Source of the DNA: Armigeres subalbatus
Taxonomy: Eukaryota > Arthropoda > Insecta > Diptera > Culicidae
DNA: 64,000 bases
Direction of reading: 5' to 3'
Assembly: GCF_024139115.2 (NCBI RefSeq)
Contig: NC_085140.1
Span: forward strand, 105,598,988 to 105,662,987
In this document: positions 33,001-44,400 of the stretch, piece after piece
Layout of the letters: the number at the start of each line of letters is the position of its first letter
Position numbering within the stretch: the stretch's first letter is position 1
The notes under the pieces: generated by a model
The model's input: the letters and a program-made list of their open reading frames with translations, nothing else
Database searches by the model: none
Told to the model about the DNA's origin: nothing
Translations under genes and position numbers: made by a program

Positions 33001-36000
33001 AATAAATCAATGGTAGATGTGATCTCTTCCCCGAAAAGCACAATTCAAATTGATTTGGTTGCAATAACTCATATGTGACTTGATTGGTTTTAGTAACTCA
33101 TCTACGACAAGTGTGTTGCTTGAGTTTTTAAAATTAGGCACTTGCCCGGATTAAGGCTATGGTAGATTTGATCCGGTCTTAAGGCGCATGCCCGAATTGA
33201 AGCAATGGTGGATGTAATCCCTTCTTTAAAAGTAGGCATGTGGCCGGAATAAGTCAATGATGGATGTGATCCCTCTCTCGGAAATAATTCTTCCGTTTTG
33301 TTATTTTGTTCTTCCAGAAAATGTCTAACATCAGTTTAAATTTATCAGAAAACAGCCTCGACCTACTTTATCTACGCTAAACATTACATGAAATATCCCT
33401 TTCGCTTTCACAGTTCGAAATTATGCCAAATGTCTGTTATGCCAAATGACCTACTCTTTTCTTGCAGTTCAAAATTATGCCAAATGTCCGTTATGCCAAA
33501 TGAACATTATGCCAAATGGCCTTTATGCCAAATGACCTTATGCCAAATGGCGTTATGCCAAATGACCCAGACCCGTCATTAACTGCGAGGTTTCTAAAGC
33601 CAAGTTACCATTTGTGCATTCGTATATCATGAGGCTAACACGATGATACTTTTATGCCCAGGGAAGTTGAGACAATTTCCAATCCGAAAACTACCTAGAC
33701 CGGCACCGGGAATCGAACTCAGTCACCCTCAGTATGGTCTTGCTTTGTAGCCGCGCGTCTTACCGCACGGCTAAGAAGGTACATGACTACATTTTACTAA
33801 ATTAGCTTAGGTAAGTGTTCAAATAGTTCCAATAGCGTCGCGTAAATTAAATATAATAGTAATAAATTAAATAGTTTGAATTTTCCAAATTAAAGTTCAT
33901 CTATCGCTTCAAGGCTTGTTAAGCTATGCAAGGCAAGCCTCGTTGGATAAACGTACAACTCGTGCTGAAAAAATCATTTTTATGCAACTAGTTGTACAAA
34001 CAACTATTAATGTTTTGGTTCCAAACTCTGAGTCTAGTTTAATAATATATTTTCTCAGAAAATGGGAAACAAAGTAAAAAATAATGTTTATTAAAAATAT
34101 TCTTTTGGAAATTATTTTTGCGGACTATTTTAAAACATTTACATGTAATACGGCAAATTTTCCTAATTAATAACGGATACCAACACCATTGCTAAATGTG
34201 TATCATTTAATTGCCAATGCCTTCTGCGAATGAATGAAAATAATTATTTTTAATCAAATTTCTGCATTCAGTTGATCAGTATTGTAGTTGATTTTTTTTT
34301 TTGATAAGGATTCAGAACTGTTATGGTATAACCTTTTAATGTACTTGTCGTTTAGTACCAACCACAACTTAACATATGGTCAGTCATATGCCAATAACAC
34401 CAATAACTTTCCCTGGGCTATTTTTATTATTCTTCATCCCCAACCACTGCCCTCGCAGCGTCAGCCATCATCGGTGTCTAGCCGTGAGCTCCGAGCGATG
34501 GGCGATTGCATCGATCGTAACCGATACCACTGCATCCGACCATCATCATGCATAGAATGGCAAAAAAATGCGCCCTCTTCTTTCACGCACACTCGCAGAC
34601 CCACCGGGAGTTCTCCCACTGGCGACTGCATGCTGTGTAGGTAAAAAAAATGCGAGAAAAAATGCGCGAGCATAAAGCACGTCAGTACGCGCTGCTGTCA
34701 CAAACAGTAATGACTCGCACACGGAAGGCACAGCTTCTTTTATGCTCAAATAAAATCTTGCGGTGGATCCGGAGGCACGTGGCAGTGCATTCTGTTGTCC
34801 GTGTTAGGAATGCACGAGATTGATTATGAAATTTTTATTGGCCTTGACAAAAATTGAAATTTTCAATAGCTTATCGTTAGCAATCTTATGTTTCAATGAA
34901 GTTGGGAAATTGCTAGAGAGTGTCCGAGTAGATTGATGTATAAATCTTAGAAATCCTTCGAAAGGTAAAGGCGCTAGTAACGTTTGAAATCTTCCCTTTC
35001 AGCGTAACGCTCTCGATTTCCAAAAATCTAAATGACACCCAGTATAGTAAAGAAAGAAGTAAGTCCTACGTCAAAACTGTGAAGTAAGAAGTGAAAAGTG
35101 AAAAAGAGAAACGAAAAGTAAGAAGTAAAAGTAAGAAGTGAGAGGTGAGAAGTGATAAGTGAGAAATTTGAAGTGAAAAATGTGAAGTGGGAAATTCGAA
35201 GTGGAAAGTGTGAAGTGAGAAGTGAGAAATTCGAAATGAAAAATGTGAAGATAGAAGTGAGAAGTAAAAAGTGAGAGGTGAAAAGTAAAAAGTGAAAAGT
35301 AAATTATGAAAAGTGAGAAGAAGTAAGAAGTATGAAGTGGGAAGTAAGAATTGAGAAGTGAAAAGTGAGAGGTGAGAAATTAGAAGTGAAAAATTTAAGA
35401 AGTGAGAAGTAAGAAGCGAAAAGGTAAACGTGAAAAGTAAATAGTGAAAGGTAAGAAGGGAGAAATGCGAAGTGAGAAGTGAAAAGCGAGAAGTGAGGAG
35501 AGAAAAGTGTGAAGTGAATAATGAGAAGTGAGAAGTGAGAAGGGAGAAGTGCGAAGTGAACAGTGAGAAGAGTAAAGTAAGAATGAGAAGTAAAAAAAAT
35601 ATACCGTCTTCGACCAGAGTTCGTACAGACTGAACACTTAACACCTAGCATGAGACAACGGATAGCACATTTACAAACAAGGATGTTATCGATCATTTAG
35701 TAGTTTGTCAATAACTCATTCCAGAAGCGGAATTTCAAAATATGTTGTATGGTGAATTTCTAGTGTGAAGGTTTTTCTACAACTCTGCCAAATGGTTCGT
35801 TGTTTGAATTCACCAAGTAACGGGGTTATAGCTATAGTTTCAGACTAAAACTAAATGATATCAATATTCCAATCATTTAGTTTAAGTTACTGGAACTAGC
35901 GCTATAGCTCCATTGTTAGTTGAATTGTAACAACGAACCATTAGGCAGAGTTGTAGAAAAACCTTCGCACTAGAAGTTCACCATACTACACATTTTGAAA

Positions 36001-39000
36001 TTCCGCTTCTGGAATGAGTTATTAACAAACTACTAAATGATCGAACACAAATTACTAAATGACCATTTGTTTTGAGAACTGCAGCATATTGCATGGAGTA
36101 TGTATGCCAGATAAATGATTTATAAGCTGTAGACGCTGTAGATTTAGTCTATAGCGATATTGCTTAGTCGTCACTTCTAGAATGGATTCATAAAAACCCC
36201 GATAAATACAAAAACTTTCATGTTATTTATGATTTTTCATGTTTCCATTTTTTTCATGCTACCCAGTCCTTGAATTATAGGCAAACAGAATCCTTCTGTT
36301 TATCACCCAGACACATATCTACTCAATTCTGAAGTAGATCAGATGGCAAACTCGTCGGCCACCCGAAACCCCGTACGTCCTCCAAACACAGCAAGCGTTC
36401 AAATCCGGAAATTAATATAATTACCAAAAAGAATCAAATTTCCAATGGGAGGGAAAAGGAAAGAATGAATTAAAATGTAAATAAATATTTTTCGTTTCAT
36501 TTTTTTTGTTCCTTCTCCACTCGTCTAAAAATGTTGACATTTTTGCATAGGCAGGCGTGGAAAAATGGTAGGGGCATGCAGTACATCAGCCAAATAATTC
36601 GCCAAAAGCGGTTTTTGAGCAGCGTTAAAGCATAATTCAGGACTTACTAGCATTTTAACCAACTTTTTTATGCGACTATAAAACCGAACTAAAGCCGGTT
36701 TTAACGGCTAGGTGGTTACTTGGGCCCTCCTTAGCCGTGCGGTAAGACGCGCGGCTACAAAGCTGAGGGTGGGTGGGTTCGATTCCCGGTGCCGGTCTAA
36801 GAAATTTTCGGATTGGAATTGTCTCGACTTCCCTGGGCATAGAAGTATCATCGTGCTAGCCTCATCATGATATACGAATGCAAAAATGGTAACCTGGCTT
36901 AGAAACCTCGCAGTTAATAACTGAGGAAGTGCTTAATGAACACTAAGCTGTGAGGCGGCTCTGTCCCAGTGTGGGGATATAATGCCAATAAGAAGAAGAA
37001 GAAGGTTACTTGGATAGGGTACCTTCACAGCAGAGCATTAGTGATTAATCATAGATTTAATCATGATTAATGAATAATGGGTTATTTAATCATTATTCAT
37101 TAATCATAATCATACAAACAATACGATTTAATCATTAATCACTAATCGTTAATCATAGAATTTTACATTTAATCATTAATCACTGATCATATTCATAATT
37201 GTTTTAAGTTTATTCATTAATCATCAATTTTAATCATTACATACGTCGCTTTTATTCATTAATCTTTAATCATAATCATATAATTTTTATGCCAATTATA
37301 GCCCAATTTGCAAGAAAGGTTACTTGCTTTTTGATCACTATGCAAATCATTCAATTTGATTATTCATAATCATTAATCATTAATCATATCGATCGTTAAT
37401 CATTAATCATACACATATTGTGTCAACATTTAATCACGATCGAACACGAACATTTAATCGTTATTCATACTCCAAACGTTTTTTTCATTAATCATAATCG
37501 TTAATCATTGTCAAAAATTAATTTAATCGTTAATCACAATCATTATTCATTGTCAAAAACGAATAAATCATTATTCATAATCTTTAATCATAAAGTTGAA
37601 TGAAATTAATCATTCATTGGAAGCTTTATTCATTAACGCTCTGCTTCACAGTCTCCATGTTGATCGGTGTCAGGCCATTTGGCCGAATGCCGTTTGGCCG
37701 AACGCCATTTGGCCGAATGCCGTTTGGCCGAACGGGTCGTTTGGCCGAATGCCGTTTGGCCGAATAGTTAAACAAATTTGACCTCAGATTACAAGTAGTG
37801 AATAGTCAGTAATAAGAATTGAGTAATGAGAAGTAGGAAGTGAGAAGTAAAAAAAAAGGAAAGAGAAATGTGAACTGAGAATAGAGAACTTCTTCCTTCT
37901 TCCTTTTTCCTTCTTCCTTCTTTCTTCTTCCATCTTCCTGGTTCCTTCCTCCTTCTATCTTCTTCATTCTTCCTTCCATCTTCTTTCTTGTTCCTTCTTC
38001 CTTCTTCCTTATTGCTTCATCCTTCTTCCTTCTTGCTTCTGCCTTCATCTTTCTTTCTTCCTTCTTCTTCTTCCTTCCTACCACTTCTTTATTCTTTCTT
38101 CCTTCTTTCTTCTTCCTTCTTCCTTTCTACCTCTTCTTACTTCCTTCTACCTTCTTCCTTCTTCCTTCCTTCTTCCTCTTCCTTCTCCCTTCTCCTTTCT
38201 TCCTTCTTTCTTTTTCTTCCTTCTTCCTTCTTCCTTCTTCCTCTTCCTTCTTTCTCCTCTCTTCTCCCTTCTTCCTTCTTCCTTCTTTCCTTTTCTTCAT
38301 TCTTCCTTCTTCTTTCTTCCTTCTTTCTACTTCCTTTTTCCTTCTTCCTTCCTCTTTCTTCCTTCCTCCTTCTACCTTCTTATTTTTTCCATCTTCCTTT
38401 TTCCTTCCTCCTTCTTCTTTCTTTCTTTCTACCTCTCCCTTCTTCTTTCTTCCTTCTTTCTTCTTCCTTTCGCATTCCTCTTTTTTCCTTCTTTCTTTTT
38501 TCTTCTTCCTTCTTCCTTATTCCTCTTCCTTCTTCCTTCTTTCTTCTTCCTTCCGCCTTCTCATTTTTTCCTTCTTCATTCGTTCTTGTTCCTTCTTCCT
38601 TCTTCCTATCTCCTTCTTCCTTCCTCCTTCTTCCATCTTTCTTATTCCTTCTTCCTGCTTCCTTCTTTCTCCTTCCTTCTTCTTTCTTCCTTCTTCCTTC
38701 TTCCTTCTTCTTTTTTCCTTCTTCCTTTTTTCTTCTTCCTTCTTCTTTCTATCTGTCTACCTCTTCCTTCTTTTATCAGTTTTTCGCATTCTTTTTATAT
38801 CCTACTTTCTTTTTTCTTCTTCCTTCTTCCTTTTCCTTCTTCCTTTTTTTCTTCTTCCTTCCGCCTTTTTATTTTTTCCTTCTTCCTTCTTCCATCTTCC
38901 TCCATTCTTATTCTTTCTTCCTTCTTCCTTCTTCCTTCTTCCTTCTTCCTTCTTCCTTCTTCCTTCTTCCTTCTACCTTCTTCCTTCACACACTTATTAA

Positions 39001-41416
39001 GAAAACGTATTTCAACTATTCGACCAAACGGCATTCGGCCAAATGGCGTTCGGCCAAATGACCCTTTCGGCCAAATGGCATTCGGCCAAACGACATTCGG
39101 CCAAATGACCCTAAACCTGTTGATCTGAGGTGTGAAAAGTGAGTTGAAGCTCGCCTACGTCTATGAGGGCGGACACAGTATCAAATTAAATACAATATGG
39201 CTAATCTGAGGCGTTCATAGCAGATTGAGCACTCGTCTGAAGGAACGGGGGTGGTCTCAGCATATTATTCGCTTCTTTTCTATTGTTCTCTTCAAGGGAA
39301 ATAACTAGAACAGTATTTTTGTGAAAATGTAGTATCTTGAAAAGCTTGTTAGTCATCGACTAACTACGACCCCCCACTACTACAGGACTGCTCGGGAAAC
39401 GACCATCAGTGGCTAAACCATATTTCTAGAGGAAAGGCTCCAAAACGCCTCCCCCCAGGTAAATCGCCTTTTGGGTATTCCCTCATATTTACCGTATTTG
39501 GCATGGACGTAATAAAATTACGACCAAAAATTATGTAGGTGTGTGCTTTTTTTTTTTTTTTTTTTTACAAGGGAGAATGCATTTACACACTAACCCAGTA
39601 CACGTGCATTGAAGTTGCCAAACTACCACACGGAAGTGTACTGGAGTGTCGGACTCGACCATACCGGTAATACCGACTAAACTCCCTTGGGCTCCACCAT
39701 CGTTTCCCCCAGGAACTACCTCGCAGTACTACTTCTGGGGGGACGGCAGTACTAAGCGTACTCGCTCATTATCGCTCACACAGGCACTCGTCCCACGCGA
39801 GACTGACTTGGGTGCTCGCACACCATTCACTCCATTTGAGTCTTACTTGGATGCTCTTCCGGGCGCTCCGCTGCCATGCCTCGAGGTGTCAATAGCGGTA
39901 ACTGCCTGTGCCCACAGTTATTACGCTACGACACTTATGACACAGCATGTGCAGATCAATCACACCACTGCCGAAGCAGACCACTCGCTTCCCTGCCGAA
40001 GCAGGGACACTCCCCATGCACCACATGTGCACAACTGTAAGTGTGTGGGTACAACCCACTGCTACCCTGCCGCCGAAGCAGCTTCTCCAAAGACCATTCG
40101 CTCCATGTGACCCTTATTCGGGTGCTCACTGTAACACTCCACTGCCATGCCTCGAGGTGTCGATAGCGGTATGTAGGGACGAATCAACGATACTACGCTA
40201 CGACACTCCTACCTCAGCATGTGCAGTCCATACTCAGACTTCTGCTGCGCTTCGAGGTGACAATAGCGGCGGCGACACGCTATGACACTCCTGCCTCAGC
40301 ACAACCAGATCACTCACTCCCTGCCGAAGCAGCTCACGCGCTACCCTACCGAAGTAGGTACACTCCACAACTCACTCTAACACTCCACTGCCATGCCTCG
40401 AGGTGTCGAGAAGGTACCTCGACTCCTACCTCAGCATGTGCAGTCCATACTCAGACTTCTGCTGCGCTTCGAGGTGTCGATAGCGGTAACTGCCTGGGCC
40501 TACAGATATTACGCTACGACACTCCTGCCTCAGCACGAGCAGATCAATCACACCACTGCCGAAGCAGACCACACGCTACCCTGCCGAAGCAGGGACACTC
40601 CCCATGCACCACATGTGCACAACTGTATGTGTGTGGGTACAACCCACTGCTACCCTGCCGCCGAAGCAGCTTCTCCAAAGACCATTCGCTCCATGTGACC
40701 CTTATTCGGGTGCTCACTGTAACACTCCACTGCCATGCCTCGAGGTGTCGATAGCGGTATGTAGGGACGAATCAACGATACTACGCTACGACACTCCTAC
40801 CTCAGCATGTGCAGTCCATACTCAGACTTCTGCTGCGCTTCGAGGTGACAATAGCGGCGGCGACACGCTATGACACTCCTGCCTCAGCACAACCAGATCA
40901 CTCACTCCCTGCCGAAGCAGCTCACGCGCTACCCTACCGAAGTAGGTACACTCCACAACTCACTCTAACACTCCACTGCCATGCCTCGAGGTGTCGATAG
41001 CGGTATGTAGGGACCAATCAACGATACTACGCTACGACACTCTTACCTTAGCATGTGCAGTCCATACTCAGACTTCTGCTGCGCTTCGAGGTGACAATAG
41101 CGGCGGCGACACGCTATGACACTCCTGCCTCAGCACAACCAGATCACTCACTCCCTGCCGAAGCAGCTCACGCACTACCCTACCGAAGTAGGGACACTCC
41201 ACATGCCAATTGGCACTCCTGGGCTTGTGCTTTGAAGCGGCACACAGTCGCTTTGATAGAGTCCGCTTACGGGCACTTGTGTTTTTGGGAGGGATTTTAG
41301 CAGAGCCCACTGCTAAATCCCACCACGCCCTAGGCAGTTCTCCCTGACTCGCAGACAGCTGGGGAGGGGTCGTCAAGCCCTTGGACATCATGCTGTCCCT
41401 GCTGTCCCTGCTGCCC

Positions 41417-41481
<65 letters not shown>

Positions 41482-44400
41482 ACAAACTAACCCCACTATC
41501 TGGCGGTGATGTTATGGAGGAAAGCTGTCTGTTAAAACAGTCAGATTTAATCCGGGAGTTAGAAAGTGTTAACTCTACTGCAGCTCCAGTGACCCATTTC
41601 AGAGTGCCTGGTATTTCATGTCCACTCCGAGGTCACTATCACTAACAGTAAGCCCCGCCTGATTATGCTACCGTTTATCAAATGGATAAAGGTATCATAA
41701 TCAAACTTCCGAATGCAAAATATATATAATATAATTTGAATCCAGCGCGCATTTAGTTGAATTCATTATACACATATTTTTTAATAGATATGCAACGTAT
41801 TTACGCTTCCTGGATTTAAAATGTATATCAATGATATTCATCATGGATATATATCTTTGATCCTAACGCGTATTTAGTAAAATCAGTTTCATATAATATT
41901 ATTATGGAACGGACTCACCAGATCCGCAGCTTGAAGGATTGGCCATTCCAGTAATTCCATCGTATATAAGGGCTCCAACCTCTTACAAATCCAACAGAAT
42001 GCAGTGCACGTACACGTGTTTTACTGTTGATACCGCTGCAATTCTATAGAATTCATCCTAGACATTTTTGAAATCCTACGAGTCTTCATTCTATTCTGAA
42101 CTGTAACTTTCCCGAAAATCTTGTCACATTTAGATTACGAATAGATCTTTTAAATTAGCATTCTCTTAACAGAACTTCAAACAGGCCTCAATAAAGGACA
42201 CAATTCTTCATTTTCAAATTATACACCTAACTGAAAACCGACACAATACAGTAAATTGGAAGAAAATTCACATGATACCCATGCTTCATTCTTCGGCAAC
42301 TTTTAACATAATCACTCGCGGAAATTACTTAAACTACAATTATGACTTTTCTGACTGTGGCAGCCAAAATCTTGAAAACGGACGGGTAATAACACTAAAA
42401 TTTGAGCAGCAAAAATTGTTAACGTCATGTATGCACGACATACTACGATCCTTTTCTCTTATGACCGTCTTATCACGGTGCTCCTGAAAAAATCAAATTG
42501 AACTATCTAGGGTTGCAATTTATGTAAAATTACTCCATAGTAGACATATGCATAAATCCCAAAATGTTTATGTTTCTAAGTTAATCTCTTGCTAGCCGGC
42601 TGTCGAAATAGTATGTACTTATATCTATTGTATTTTCTGTTTGTTCTTAAGATGTGCATGAAATTACCAAGATTCCTTGTCCATAATTTTCTGATCAGTA
42701 ATCAAAACCATCCGGGTCATCACACACGTGAATAATATTACTATCGAAACGAAGAAGGTAGAATGAAAAAAAAATCAAATTACTATCAAGCAGCTGACGT
42801 ATTTTTCGCGATTTTCGCTTATGCTACGTGTTTTAGATTAGAAATTTAGCTAAATTATATGTCAGGAATACGTCGCAAGAGACTTACGATTGTGAGGTTT
42901 TATTTTATTGAATAAAATCTACCGAATCTACCAGAATACTACTAAATACAAATTAATTGTGAGAACCCTGAATATGCAACAAAACACACCAAATATCGAA
43001 CATCTTCACCTTCTCCCCATAGCATTCATTGACCATTCATACATGGATTTACTAGAATATGGAAAAATACTCCCTTTTGTATTCCACGATATGAAATTTC
43101 ACTATTGTTAGCTTCTATTGCACTACTTGTCACTAAAACATGAATGTATTTAAAATCAAATCGAATGTCCTATTAACAAGGCACCAGCCGAAACTATGAA
43201 AAACCGCCAATTGTCCCCGAACTGAGAAAAAAAAAAAAAAAACCTACGACAAAAAATTATGTAGGTTAGGCAAAAAAGTGTCAAAATAAAAGATAGGAAT
43301 GTTGGAAAAACCGAAATTTTCCACATTTTGATGAAACATCTAACATTTTGGCGAGGCAAAATGCCCTAGGGGACTAACCCATAATGTACCACGCGTCTCC
43401 ACGCACTGCCCATACCAGAATGCTGATTCGCCGACGCGTGGTGCGTTGTTCTCAAAGAGCTGCCAGCTGGAAGGCGTTTTGCCTCATGAGTTTTCCGGCA
43501 ACGAAATATCACCACATTTTTGAAATGTGAATATTATCTATATGATTGAGATTTGCTACAATTTTTAAATGGCATCAGCTAGCTATATTGTTGAACTGTT
43601 GTATGAGGTAAAATACCCATCAAAAACGTAAGAGCTAAGACATTAAAGCAGTCTTTGCTTAGCTTGGGCATATTCTTCCTCCTTCCCCTACATGTTGTAA
43701 TGAAAAGGGAAATTCGCTTCCTCTACGACATCTCACGACGTTTAAGCGGGGGGAAGATGAATGCATCAATGCCTGTGAAAGACGCGAATGGTCAGTTATT
43801 AACCGACCCAAGCATGATCTGCCTAGGATCTGACGCATAGCATGCGCCAATACCGAAGCTTCATCTCTTCTGGAGATTCAAACAGCCACCCAAAGTATGG
43901 AATCGAACACAGCTCCAGGGGTCGATCGCATATCAGCCGCGATGCTCAAAGCTGACCCCATGACATCCGCTCAACTTCGTTTATTTCGTAATATCTGGGA
44001 CACCGCAACTTTTCCGGTCGACTCTTGCAAGGTATCCTAGTGAAAGTGTCCAAAAAGGGTAACCTGGCTGTATGCGATAACTGGCGAGGCATAATATTGC
44101 TGTGTACCGTTCTCAAAGTTCCTAGCTGAAAAATAATCCTATAATAGCGTTTGTACCGGATGTCAGATAGCTCCAGTTCTGGTTCCTGAGATTACTCCTG
44201 GATTTATATGATAAACTGAGCTATCTACAAATCTATGTTTGATAACATTATAAGAGAACAACATGTACTACCGCATTCTGAAAAATAAAAAACCCAGAAT
44301 AATCCACCTAGCGGTGATGGCGCCTTTCTCGCGCAAAAAGGTAATAAATGTAGCCTTTACGTTTACACCTCGATGATGTACAAGAAAGGCAAAACAGTTA

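Larger units (their letters stand above)
31545..33778 (-). mobile_element. tRNA-derived SINE (family S1), split by foldback-type element G1
   Basis: Halves 31545-31634 and 33576-33778 together match the uninterrupted copies at 36724-37003 and 56609-56898. The tRNA-like head (GGTTCGATTCCCGG box B, reversed) is at about 33705-33770 and the (GAA)n tail at 31545. The 10-bp GTACATGACT flanks it at 31535-31544 and 33779-33788. Confidence 0.88.

Noticed and set aside
31910..33270. Regular 52-bp repeats resembling a CRISPR array
   Set aside because: The genome is eukaryotic, repeats diverge along their whole length with no constant repeat/variable spacer pattern, and the block is the core of a mobile element.
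35066..35696. Overlapping minus-strand frames of Leu/Phe/Ser/Thr/His
   Set aside because: They are readings of the GAAGTGA simple repeat in three frames, with no independent support.
36724..36815. tRNA gene candidates (also at 47380-47464 reversed, 55250-55330, 55779-55870)
   Set aside because: A and B boxes are present, but each continues into a shared SINE body and is flanked by target duplications, so these are SINE heads and not tRNA genes.
37988..39061. 357-codon frame of Phe/Leu/Ser/Pro
   Set aside because: It is the translation of a pyrimidine simple repeat, and it runs on into the right array of element G2.
41068..41496. 142-codon minus-strand frame starting in (AC)n
   Set aside because: It begins in a microsatellite and follows the 589-bp repeat; no known domain is visible.
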